Positions 1 to 11,000 of a DNA stretch of 64,000 bases are shown one piece after another (within the stretch, counting starts at the first letter, position 1; each line of letters starts with the position of its first letter). Both the position numbers and the translations under genes were made by a program. The notes under the pieces were generated by a model, which saw only the letters and a program-made list of their open reading frames with translations, did not search any database and was not told where the DNA came from. The stretch comes from Paraphysomonas bandaiensis (Eukaryota; Chrysophyceae), in assembly GCA_965644295.1 (NCBI GenBank), contig CBFFRP010000180.1, forward strand, positions 1-64,000, given 5' to 3'.

Positions 1-93
1 TCGACTTCTTGTGAAACACTGGGTTTTCGGCCAAATCCTGGGCACTCTGACTGTCGATGAAGAATGGTGTGGGTTTGATGAGCCTCAACAATC

Positions 94-2447
94 TCACCCG
101 TCACCCCGAACCCATAGCACTTCTTGGAGACCCGAGTAAATACACTGATACCATCGAACTGCATGCTTGACGTTTGCCACTGTCGTCTGCAGTTTGGACT
201 GCCAGACTATAGGCCCTCCCGCTGCAAACCCAACGTACCCCGACGTGGACTTCCTGGTGAGCTGATCTCCGCCCAATCCGCGTCAGTAAACATATGGAAG
301 TCGAACCGTCTACTCCCATATTGAATCCCTTTGTCAATAGAACCACGAATATATTGCCATACATGTGTTAATAGCTTGCATACTTCAATATTCACCTTAT
401 TACTGAACCGAGACAGTACTCCCACTGCATAGGCAATATCCGGCCTCGTGTTCATCGATAGATATAGTAATGCACCTATCAGCGGCCGATATGGGAAGTT
501 ATCTACTATAAGCTGTTCCTCCTCGGTATGCTCATGCCGCGCCCCTTTGCCACTAAATCCATTGCTTCCGCCGGTAGAGGACTCTTCCGTACCTTTCGCG
601 GTGGCCCAAGATACTTTTCAAACTTTTCTAAGATCTTAGCCGCATATACTGATTGGTCAAGACGAATATACTCTGGCGTTCTTGTGACTCGAACATTCAG
701 AAAATGTTCCATCTCGCCCATATCCTTCATATCAAACCTGGCACACAGTTGAGCTTTAATATCCTTCACTATGTTGACATCACGACCTAACACTAGGATA
801 TCATCCACATATATCGTTAATAATATCAATTCATCGCCCTTATACTGATAATACAAACACGGGTCTAATACACATGGTTTAAAATGCATAGATCGTATGA
901 ATTTATCCAATGTTTTCCACCACGACCGCGGGGAACTCCGAAGCCCGTATAACGACTTCTTCAACTTAAAGCAGTACCCCTCAGGCAGCTGAAAGTCCGG
1001 AGTTGCCTTCATATATACATCCCCCTCTATATCTGCATATAGAAATGCGTTAGACACATCCAGTTGATGAATTACCATGTTCATCACGAAAGCTATGGCG
1101 ATTAACAGTCGCACTGTTACCCCCTTAACAACGGGTGCGAAATGGTTCGCCCAACCACTCGACTGCTGTCCACAACCGATTGCTACAAGACGAGCCTTAT
1201 ATCGGCGGACCTCTCCCTCCTTATCGTACTTCTTTCCATAGACGTACTTGGAGTGCAGTGGGACGACTCCGTCCGGTATACGAGTCACCTCCATGGTATC
1301 TCGCTTCGCCAAACCCTCTCGCTCTACACGGCGAGCTCGTCTCCACTCCCTGTGCTCGGCACTCTCCAAGGACTCACGATGTGTCTGAGGCACTGTCGAC
1401 TCTTCCGCTGACATCCACACTGAGTCTGCCTCCTGTAAAAGGTCACTCACATCACTCTCATCACTCAAATGATGGATTTGTCCTAACACCGACACATTCG
1501 TTACCGTCCTTGGAGTTCTTGCGCGTTTGCCGTGCGGATGATTCTCGGCAGGGGTCCCTTCCCCCGAAGGTAATGCTGAGTCAGCCTGGGGCTGCACCTG
1601 CCCACTTTCCGACTGCTGTGGCACCACTCCGCTGATACCGCCGTCACGGTTGTCAGTAACTCTGGCCCTAACCACCCTCTGCGCAAGATCCTCTGTCATC
1701 TTCTTGATGTCAGCAATATGAATAGGAGTTTTATCCTCCACTTGAACCTGGTTACCAGTAACCAACGACCGGTATCCCACAATAAGTCCCTTCCTTATCA
1801 CCACTCTGTTAGTCTTGTATAGCAGACCACCATCCTCATGGTGCTTTCCGATAAGATACTCAAACTCACCCGGTTGACGAGCCTCGGGATCTATAGCCAC
1901 TTGAGCCTCCTCCAGCTCTCTATAATAATCCTGAGACCTCTCAGGTACCGATTCATCAAATAATACATGTACAGAGTGTACTACGGTGTCCCCCACTAGC
2001 ACCTTGTATCCTTTTCGATCAGCTGGATACCCTATGAAATAACCTGTCATTGCTTTGTCCTCCCAGTCCTTCCTCCTGTCGGCCTTGGGTGTTAGCACAT
2101 ATGCTTTGCACCCCCATTTCCGTAGCCACGATAGGCTGGGAACGCTCCCCCTGGGACACACTCATATGGAGACATCCATCCTTGCCACGTCCGAGTTGGC
2201 ATTCGTCGCACAATGTAACATGCAGTTTGATAAGCATCAAACCAGAACGACTTTGGAAGTCCAGATGCCGTCAACATCGTCAGTGTCATCTCCCCAATTG
2301 TTCGGAATTTCCTCTCAGACACCGCGTTGAGCTCTGGCGTGTCTCGTGTTGTATGTGACACCCGAGTCCTATATCGCTGCAACAGATACTCTCTTATCTG
2401 CTGACTAATAAGTTCGGATCCTCCATCGGCATGATACTCCACTAATA
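94..2447 (-). pseudogene. Ty1/copia pol, 3' part: integrase C-half, reverse transcriptase, RNase H (frameshifted)
   Basis: Minus-strand remains of a copia polyprotein. From high to low coordinate there is the integrase core after its second Asp (YHADGGSEL, near 2430), the integrase C-terminal region (GCKAYVLTPKADRRKDW, near 2090), then a copia reverse transcriptase with the invariant YVDD box near 810 and the LDVSNAFLYAD box near 1050. RNase H follows (FTDADWA and RKSTSGYV) at about 200-300. The reading frame changes near 2100-2160, near 510 and again near 270, so this copy cannot make an intact polyprotein. The 5' half of the same element lies at 5269-7199; a TIR element separates the two. 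The 3' LTR is outside the window. Assignment to copia rather than gypsy rests on the order integrase before RT and on the RT motifs. Confidence 0.9.
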
Positions 2448-2479
2448 GTCGATGGTAGGTAAAAACCTGGTCAAGTACT
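2448..2479 (+). repeat. Left terminal inverted repeat
   Basis: Starts GTCGATGGTAGGTAAAAACC and matches the reverse complement of 5237-5268 with one substitution and one indel. A CCTGGTCAA / TTGACCAGG palindrome spans 2466-2488 at its inner side. Confidence 0.85.
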
Positions 2480-2630
2480 TTGACCAGGTGATGTGTACTA
2501 TATATATAGGGTATATTTGAGAAAGTCTGGTATATACTAGCAAATAACACGATAATTGGACTAATTCTAAACATTTATTATATTATAATAAGATTATGTC
2601 ACTACGAAATCGTTACATCACTACTACTAC

Positions 2631-4087
2631 TTACTGATTGCCACTACCAAACATTGACTGTTTCAAAATAATATTTTCCCGCTGCAAGTAGGCATTCTGA
2701 TCTGCCATGCGCAATGCATCTGCAAATTTTACATTTTCAACATATCTAATCGCATTCATCGCATGAAGAGAAATTGGCGGTTGAGTCATTTCGTAACTGT
2801 GACCTACAGCAGAGGGTGTCCGCTGATGAACTTCAGTAGTCTGCGTAGACAAAGAGTTATCACCCACAACAGCAGCAGGGGCAGAAGCTTTCGTTGGCTG
2901 AGTCTTACTCATCAGCAACTGCTCCAATTCAGCAGTTCGCCGTTTCTGGGCCTCCAATTCTTCTTGAATATCTGGTTTCTTTGGAAGAGTGTTTCTTGCT
3001 TGATGTTGACGCTTTGGCTCTGCTGGCTTGACAATGATAACAGGATCATCTTCGCCACGATCTCTCTCATCATTTTCCGTTGCAGCAACTGCACTAACAG
3101 CCTTCTTCTGTATTACACAAGATATTTTATGGTCAGTTATAACAAAATTAATTCAGTTGTATATACGTACCGCAACAGCACGCTGACTTGGTTTGTTTGC
3201 TTTTTTCTCGGTTTCTTGCCAGTGCCAGAACTGAAATTTTCATCCGCAAATCGAACAGAGGCCTTTCGCTTTCTAAGCCTCTTCTTGCTGCTGAGATCAA
3301 ATGCTGCTTTCAACCCTTCTTCTACAGGATCCCAGCCATCAAGAATCCAGTTTCCCGTCTCATCCTTGTTCGGAACATCTCCTTGTGGGTCCCATGCAAG
3401 TTTGTTCTTTGGGTCGCGGAGATAGGTTTCCAAAATTGACTTCGCCCAGTCATGGTCGAGAGATACTTCGGGAAGGAAAGTGTACTGCTTCATTTTTGAT
3501 AAACCTGTAAGCAGAAAAATTTTTCCACTTTCAGTGGGATCATACAGAACACTGTCACAGCGCCATTTGTTACATTTGGTCCGAAGATAACAGAGAACAA
3601 CGTATTGTTTTCCATCAGAGTTTTTACTCACCCAACAGCGAGAATAGTTAACATATGAACCGTCTTTGCCAAGTACAGCTGAAAGTACATAGTAATTGAA
3701 CAATAAAGGGATCATCGATAGCATTTCCAAATCCAAGAAACACTTTACAGAAGAACCACCATCTGAAATGAACTTCTTGCGGCAGTATGTTTGGTTGTAA
3801 CCACCAATGTTAACTGTGAAGGAGTCCTCATTGCAATTAAACTGGTGCAGGATGCTTCCCATCTCATTACCCTCTTCGTCTTTGTTGCCTCTCTCTGGTG
3901 ACAAAATACTGGAACCACTTTCTTGTGGCACAGCACTCTCATCAACAAGCAGTTCAGAATTATCATCAACTTCGGATTCACCAAGTGCAGCAAGCATATC
4001 TAATCTAGACTTCCTGCAACAACTAACACATTGCGACTTCAAAATGGAAACCCCTTTTTCATTTGAATTAAACGTTGCTTTACACAT
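2631..4087 (-). CDS. TIR-element protein 1: zinc-ribbon-like N-terminus, coiled-coil C-terminus (unknown function)
   Basis: Likely two exons, 4087-3188 and 3107-2631, joined by a GTCAGC donor and a TACAG acceptor. Both are phase 0, giving about 458 aa. The alternative GTACGT donor at 3170 leads to a stop near 2912. The N-terminus has a CxxC...CxxCC cluster (MCK through VSCCRK). One Cys of the first pair lies upstream of the first ATG in an open frame without another ATG, so the true start may lie on an upstream exon or use a non-AUG codon. The middle (about 230 aa) is globular and resembles nothing I know. A basic stretch (KKRLRKRKAS, KKPRKKQ) could be a nuclear signal. The last 150 aa are charged and helical (EAQKRRTAELEQ). 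The gene is divergent from the Tudor-like gene within the same TIRs. Function not assigned. Confidence 0.6.
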
Positions 4088-4184
4088 TGCACATGCAATA
4101 AGTTGTATTCGTTCGTCGGAGTTATCGTCATCAGAATCAATTAATTAAAGTCGGAAATTAAAGTGTGGGACTACCATTCCTCCA

Positions 4185-4856
4185 ATGAGAGTTGTGGAAT
4201 CTACTTCATCTGTAAGACATTCTGGTAATAAGAAAGGTCAGCCCGCAAGACGTATTGTAGAAGATGTGGACGGAAATGATGTGTCTGATGCTGGACTAAC
4301 TGCCAAAGCTCAACCTGATGGTCCTCCTAGAAAAAAATCTGTGAGGAAGTCAAAGAATACTACCAGTAGGAAGAAAACCGTTCCAAAGAAATCGCTCTCT
4401 ACTACACCACTTCTTGCTGATGATTGCAATGACAGTTCCGACGAATGTGGAGACGATTTGACTGACTTGACTGAATATTTGGAGGATGGTGGTGGAGTAA
4501 ATTTCAGTGAACTTCGTTTTGAAGTGGGCCAGAAAGTGAGAACCACTCATGGGCTAGTTGCCACTGTGCAATCAGTAAATAGGAACGGCACTTACGACAT
4601 CAAGTACATTCAGGCATTGCATGGAACAGACGAAGGAGTGAAACAACGATTTCTGAAGCCATGCAAAGGTACGTCGCATGTTATAGTTATTAGTGTTAAT
4701 TAACTTTTTTGTAATCTAGAAACTGTCAGAACAACTTCAAAGAATACACGACGACCTACTTATGAAATGGTTATTGTCAGTGAGAGTGAGAAATGGAAAG
4801 ATACAGGGGCATTAGATGGTAGTAATGTGATCGTTGGGAAAAGAAAGCGAAGGTAG
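4185..4856 (+). CDS. TIR-element protein 2: Tudor/SH3-like domain protein
   Basis: Exons 4185-4668 and 4720-4856 (donor GTACGT, acceptor TCTAG) give 206 aa, total length divisible by three. The N-terminal half is basic and low in complexity (PPRKKSVRKSK, KKTVPKKS), followed by an acidic patch (DDCNDSSDECGDDLTD). Residues about 108-160 form one Tudor/SH3-like barrel: VGQKVRTTHG, then VQSVNRNGTYDIKY, then VKQRFLKPC. Such domains usually read methylated histones or bind nucleic acid. The C-terminus is KRKRR followed by the stop. The second exon was duplicated downstream (4875-4989). The gene sits within the TIRs next to the zinc-ribbon gene; a role in chromatin targeting of the element is a guess. 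Confidence 0.65.
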
Positions 4857-4989
4857 TGATAATTGTTTATATATTATGAAATGGTTATTGTCAGTGAGAG
4901 TGAGAAATTGAGAGATACAGGAACATTATATATGGTATTTTAATGTTGTTATCAGTGGGAAAAGAAATCGAAGGTAGTGATAATTGTTA
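4761..4989 (+). repeat. Tandem duplication of the last coding stretch of the Tudor-like gene
   Basis: 4761-4868 (last coding part plus stop and 3' flank) is repeated at 4875-4989. Both copies begin TATGAAATGGTTATTGTCAG and end in GAAGGTAGTGATAATTG. The second copy has substitutions and an insertion and is outside the reading frame. Confidence 0.85.
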
Positions 4990-5236
4990 TATTATGTTAT
5001 ATATATATTATTATGTAATTTGTTTTTATAAAAAGCAATAATGATTATTGATTATAAGTAGTTACGTAACTACACTTATAGTACTCAGAAATACGGCCAG
5101 AATAAAATATCCTTTTAAAATATAATGCAACACAGTAACACAAAGCGATTCCAAGACGATATGCACTCATCACAACACGTTCTCCATGTTCGTTTTACAT
5201 ATTCGTACACAAAAGTAGTAGTTTGACCAGATTCTA

Positions 5237-5268
5237 GTACTTAGACCAGGTTTTTACTTACCATCGAC
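5237..5268 (-). repeat. Right terminal inverted repeat
   Basis: Reverse complement reads GTCGATGGTAAGTAAAAACC, matching the left end at 2448. It contains GGTAAGT, which resembles a 5' splice site when read in the orientation of the host copia element. Confidence 0.85.
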
Positions 5269-7199
5269 TTTATACGGTTCCACCCCTCGTACTTCACTAA
5301 GTGGACCTCGCACAAGTGTCGTAGACATTTGAACACCTCCTCTCCGCTTCGAGTCCTCAATCCATATTCCCATATCATCTTTGTTGCTAAGTCCGTAAAT
5401 AGGAGCACGTACTTATACCCTTGTCTGGATTCACAATTGAGGTAGACTGAGATGTCCGCTGTCACTCGTTCCAGAAACCTGACTGCGCTTAGCTCTTCGT
5501 TGTCCCGTGATTTGAACGAATGCCTGGTTATCTTCGCCTTGGCACACCATTTACACAGGGGTTTCTTGCAACTCTTCTCCTTTGCCTTCGAAAGGTGATG
5601 TCGTTGTAGTCCTGATCCTCTGAATAACATGTGTCGGTGAGCTTCTAATAACTTCGATTTCGAGACATGTCCAGTACGCTCATGTAAGCGATCCAACGCA
5701 TCTTGTCCTGTATTATCCGACAAATTTACCTCCTCCATCTGATTGCACATAGACACATTTGGCAGATTTAACACCTCCATCAAGTCCACATACGGCATTC
5801 CTCCATGCTCATCGTACTCTCCAGTCAACACCTCGTTTCCAGAGTCCAATTCCACGATTTTAGGCTTTCGAAGCAGTTGTAATCCGTATCCCATTGATCT
5901 CAGCATTCCTCCTGACACAATGTTCTTCACCGCTTCTTCACTAACTCTGATGTCTCTCCATTCCCCGAATGTACCAGCCCCCTGTGTCTCCAATTGAGAA
6001 CCCTTTCTAGTTAGTTGGATTGCCCCAAACTCAGGAGTAAATGACTCCAGTGCAATTTTATCCTTTACTATAAACAGTCTTTTACTTGCACAACTGTCCA
6101 GATATACACGAGGTTCTTCCGACGTATCCACCGATAGCAAAACCTCTTCTCCAAACATATTCGCTTCATCATCCGACGACTCTCCGTCGTTGACGTATTT
6201 CTTCCATTCTGTCTCGAATTTCCTGTTCGATTTTCGAGGATTCTCATTATCCGGGTTTTTTATGTTCTTCCGTTTTTTCGACTTGCACTGTCGGGCTTTA
6301 TGACTAAAATCTCCACAGATATGACAACCAGTATAATCCTTTGATCCTGGCTGCTGCACACTCTTCGAAGCCTTTTCCTTTGTCTTCCCTTTTCTTTTGA
6401 ACTTATCCATTTTTCTTTGTCGTTCCTTAGCATAACAATTCGCTGCTACATGTCCCTCCTTCTTCTTCCGACAAAATGAACAAACCACTGGCTCCTTCGA
6501 CGCCGTAAAATTGATCTCTTCAGATTTGTCTCCCTTTAGTTTCTTCAGCTGCGTCATAGCCTCGTCATACTCTTCACAAGCCTCTTTCACCGAATCAAAT
6601 GTAGTTGTTGCTTTAGGCATCATCGCTACCGACATCCATAAATCATGTAATTCCTCTATCTGCAGCGCTGCTTTTATCTTTGCTAATTTACTTGCCTCTG
6701 TCTGCGGTTGTCCCAACTTTATGAGCTTCTGGATTATACCGTTCAGTCGATCTACCCCAACAGACACCTTTTCCCCCGGCCTTATTTTGAACGAATGGTA
6801 TTCTGCCGTAGTCTTCTCCAATACAGTCCCAATCTCGCCTCTGAACCTATCAACCAGTGTCTGAAGGAGCTCACTGGATAACACCTCCTTAGCAGGATCA
6901 TCAGCAGGTAAAATTGCCTTCCCCTCCAAATATTGATTGGCTACCTCCAACACATCAGGGTCATGCTCGCAAGCCTCCCAAATAGTACTAACACAGGTAT
7001 CATTACGCTCTCTCCATGACTCTAAATTCCTTCCTCCGGCTGGCGGGTCCTCCAAGCCAAGATGGTTTCGGTTTTTCTTCATTAGATGCATCTTGATTTT
7101 TCTCGCTGAATAGTCTGCTTGGTTCTTGTCAAACCGTAGCTTCTTGTCATCTTCCCCATCCCTACAACTAGCATTCGCTACCATAACAGAAGTTGACAT
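5269..7199 (-). CDS. Ty1/copia gag-protease-integrase N-half (interrupted element)
   Basis: The open frame runs from ATG 7199 to a stop at 5241 inside the TIR element (652 aa, about 643 of them from copia). Order: capsid-like gag (residues 1-230), two zinc knuckles (CSFCRKKKEGHVAANC and CHICGDFSHKARQC, about 240-310), an aspartic protease whose active-site triplet reads DSC (YLDSCASK) instead of the usual D-S/T-G, the GAG-pre-integrase HHCC finger (HERTGH...CKWCAKAK), and the start of the rve core (TADISVYL, TDLATKMIW). It ends abruptly at the TIR of the inserted element; the rest of integrase and RT resume at 2447. The frame has no internal stop, so this half looks young. The protease Cys is either lineage-specific or inactivating. 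Confidence 0.9.
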
Positions 7200-8055
7200 T
7201 ATTTGCTAAGGTTTACTATTCTCAACTGATAAGATGAAATTATAAACATTACATGATAAAGAACCTAAGTTGTGTTCGATGTGTTCAACACCATTCATTT
7301 ACTACTATAGTGTACAAACCACACACTCAGTGATCGTATCCTGTATAGTCATCCACTTCTACTTCAGTTTCATACTACATAATATAATGTACTAATTACA
7401 TATATATCTTTCGATCCTTGCATCTCACATAATACTGCACTCAATTGCAAGTATATAGAATCTTCAGATCTCAACACACAGTAGTTTCCTGAAGAAATCT
7501 CTACGGTACTTATCCCCCAGAACATCACGAAAAGGTGCGAGTCCGACTTTGTTGAGGACACTCTTATTACTTTCGAATATTCCTAAAACTCTGCTAGATC
7601 CTAAAATCTCTCATACTACTACACACACTACGTCATCCTTAACTTCTACCATATTAACTTCCAAATCACACATATTCGTCATGCCCAATTTAGAAGGTTT
7701 TAGGTGTTGATTGCGTCTACACCGTGATAGCTGTTTATTTGTATCCCCAAGATGTAATAAATGCTCTCCATAATATATATCACAAAGTCATGTTCTAGGT
7801 AAGATATAATGTGCTACATACTCCCCAAGAGTTAAAATATCATTGCCAAGTTCCAGACATCCATCTGCATCACAAAAATACTTATTTCGGACATTTAAAC
7901 TAATCTATACTCCCAAATTACTTGATGATTAGCGCCGGGACAGAGTTTACCATCCGCAGGACGCAGCGATCATGTAGCTACATCAAACTACTCCACAAAC
8001 TTTACAGCATTACTTCCACCAACATGACTACATAATTAGAACGGACAGGTCAATA
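7200..8055. other. Non-coding; probable copia leader and LTR, boundaries not resolved
   Basis: 856 bp between the gag start and the 3' end of the coiled-coil gene. The 5' LTR should lie here, but I cannot fix its ends because the other LTR is outside the window. A stretch at about 7508-7552 (CCCCAGAACATCACGAAAAG then GTGCGAGTCCGACTTTGTT) recurs at about 41241-41283. Nothing else recognised. Confidence 0.45.
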
Positions 8056-11000
8056 TTATTGTTTCTTTTTCGATCGAGCGGCAACTTTATTTGGCGGGGC
8101 GCTGGTTGCTCTATTAGCAGAGAGAGATTTTTTCGACCCGCTGGTTCCAAGCACACTCCGCTCAGTGAGACTCCCGCCATGTGATACACCCTTGTGGACC
8201 TTGGAAGCGGATGAAGGATTCGATTTCTTATCAGCAGCAGCAGAAGACGTCGGTGCTGATAGGGCACTAGCAGGCTTTGACAATGGCCGGTTAGATTGAG
8301 ACACTTTTTGAGGTGAGTACGGTAATTGAGATCCTTTTCCCATTTCCACCTCCTCTCTTATGCGGTCTGCATAAGAGTCACGGGACCCACCTGAAGCATT
8401 CGATCGGTTCGATACGCCACCTGCTTGTACCAATTATAGCAGTATATGCGATAGTCGTCGACGACTCTTTTTAGTTGACATTGTAGCAGTGTGTAGACTC
8501 ATATGATAAAACATATGCCATCGGTGTACACTCTCATAAACCTCTAATACCTGTTTCATCTCGTGGTGTCTCATCGTCTCTGCTACTCTTCAATGTGTCG
8601 CGCCCTCCGCTTTTCTCCATATCTAATCGAGGCACCGATGAAGGTTTCTTACTCGCTACAGAACTTGCAGGAGGACTCGCAGGTTGCAAGTTTGGACCAA
8701 AATCCATTTCGATATCAGGAGGTCGAGAAAAGGCTCTCAGTGGGGACTCAGGACCTACATGAAACAGTAACTACATATCAGACTAGCTGATAACGAATTA
8801 CCTCCTTCACGCCTGGTTCTTGTCGGAGAAAATACTTCCCGTTCGTGTACACTCTGGGCAGATTGGGCATAAGCTGAATCATACTCCGCGTTAATAACTC
8901 CTGGGTGAAGAGGTTTGTCACTTTGGCTACGGAGCGATCTCGCCGGGCTATCCCCCCCATATACACTCCCCATTGAGGATGCTGGAACGAATGTGCGCCT
9001 GTCCTGGGAGCCACTTCGAGCCGAGTCGAGATCTGTTAAAGAGGTTGGTGCAGACTGCCCACGCGAGGCCTTGGGAGTAGATCCCGACCGACGACTATCG
9101 ATAGCGCGCTGTACGCGTAGCATTGACGCGCTTACTTCATCATCTGCTTCCCCTTGTGTTCCAGATCCAGGAGATGGACTAGAACTATATGACGACTTCA
9201 AGTGGTGTGCAGAAAGGGCTCGTGCAGATGGTTCTTGTGGTTTCGCAGGACTTCGTGAAGTGGCTGAAGTAGATCTTAGAGACGGTGGTTTACTGGCAGC
9301 TCCCAGTCGAGTGTGGGGATGGGGGTCTGGGGGTGGTGCAGTAATATGTGGTGGTGCGTAGCTATCATCCTCGAAAATTCCATTGCTATCATTGTTATGC
9401 GTTCTCGGAGAATTAATCATAGGAGAAGACTCTGCATACAACATTACACCAAATTACGGTGACAGTAACCGGGTTCAAAGTACCTCTATTACTTCTACCA
9501 TAGACATCACGTTGTTGCTGGTATTGCTGCTGTTGTTGAAGTGCCTCGTACGAGATAAACCCCGCAGTGCCACCCCTCGAGTTGGTCCCAAAGCCATATC
9601 CCACACCATCCCCTACGGGTGTACCTGCGCTTCCCATCTGAGTGAGTCTCGTCACCGCTTCACTTAACACTTCATTGCGCCTCGTCACCCGTTGTATCTC
9701 TTCATCTTTCGCTGCGATTTGCACTGATAATTTTCGATCACTTTCTTTTAATTGCTTCTTGAGCATGGCAACTTCATTGCGAAGAGAATCAGATGACCCT
9801 TCCAAGGCTCTGAGCTTCTCCTCTGTTCGTTTCTGGGAAATTTGACTCTTATCTCGAGCTTCCTTCTCTATCTCCAGGTCCTTCTGGAGTGATGATACTT
9901 GCTGAGTAAGAGAAGCTACCTTCTCCGAACTATTTGCTAACTGGTCTTTACTTTCTGCGAGTAGACCTTCCAATCGTTGCCTCTCTTTGATTCGCTCCCG
10001 CTCAGAGTGCGCCAATCGTTCTTCCGTTTCGCTCGATCCGGATTCAACTAGTTCCCTTAAGACCTCTAGCTCCTCGGTCAGAGAAAGATTTTTTGCGCTC
10101 TCCTCCCTGAGCTCTCTCTGAAGGCTCTCCATAGCACTACCTGAACCACAGCAAGCAACATGAACCATATAGACAGTATTGCAGTTGAGGCATAAGTTTA
10201 GACGCTCCTCTCACCTAGAGTAGACACCCGGCCTCTTGCATCATTCACTTCACGGTGTCTGGCTGCCTGAACTTCCTCCAGCTGTCTCTGAAAGGTTTCT
10301 CTCGCTCTAGCGAGGTTCTTTTCCAAATTCGCATCACTCTGTTTCCGAGCATGTGCAATGTTAGCCTCAAACTCCTCAATACGAGACTTGTGTCCTGCTG
10401 TCAGATCAGAAATCGCTCGTTCATGAGATACTTTAAGGTCCTCTACTTCAGCTTTGTGCTTATCCAAAGCTACTTTGCTGTCATACCTACAAAGACAAGT
10501 ACGTACACATATTACATCGAAACGAATATGCTACAGTGGTGCCGACCTCAACTCTTCCATCTCCGCTTCACAAGCATCAAGCTTGGCATTGCTTTCCTCC
10601 ATCTGATCTTCCAGTTCTTGAACTCTTTTGCTAGCTACAGAGTGCTTGCCTTTAAGTTCATCTAGCTCGTTTTCGACAGACTGTAGGCGCTTCGTTGTAT
10701 CTTCTAAGCGAGCTCTTAGAGAGCTCGCTTCGTCAACAGCTGCATTGAGATCGCTCGTCAGTTTCGAGTTTTTTTGACTTGACTCAATAATACGATTGGC
10801 ATTTTCTTTCTGTTGAGCTCGACTGGCTTCCATCGCCTGCTCTTTCAACTGAACTTCCTCATTTAATTGTCGCTCTAAGTTTACTGTTTTGTCCTCCCAG
10901 GACTGAGACTGATTCTGGAGTTGTCGAATCTCGGCCTCTTTTTCCCTTATCGTATTTTCTAAACCTTTAATAGATTTGTTCAAGGTATCTTTTTCGTCAC

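Larger units (their letters stand above)
2448..5268. mobile_element. 2.8 kb TIR-bounded element carrying two divergent genes, inserted in a copia integrase
   Basis: Both ends read GTCGATGGTARGTAAAAACC going inward, followed by TGGTC and AAGTAC, giving an imperfect inverted repeat of about 32 bp (2448-2479 and 5237-5268). Just inside each end is a second, shorter palindrome of the form CCTGGTC...GACCAGG. The insert splits a copia integrase between its first and second catalytic Asp, so it arrived after the retrotransposon. Inside are a minus-strand two-exon gene (2631-4087) and a plus-strand two-exon Tudor-like gene (4185-4856), starting about 100 bp apart. I see no transposase or recombinase signature, and no clear target-site duplication. 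It may be a non-autonomous element with captured genes or an unrecognised autonomous one. A related pair of ends occurs at 22674 and 24135/24600. Confidence 0.75.

Noticed and set aside
1135-1635. Plus-strand frames opposite the copia RT
   Set aside because: Antisense of the recognisable copia integrase/RT frame.
2448-5268. Introner or spliceable insertion hypothesis
   Set aside because: One end carries GGTAAGT and the other is followed by TTAG, but joining at these sites does not restore the integrase frame.
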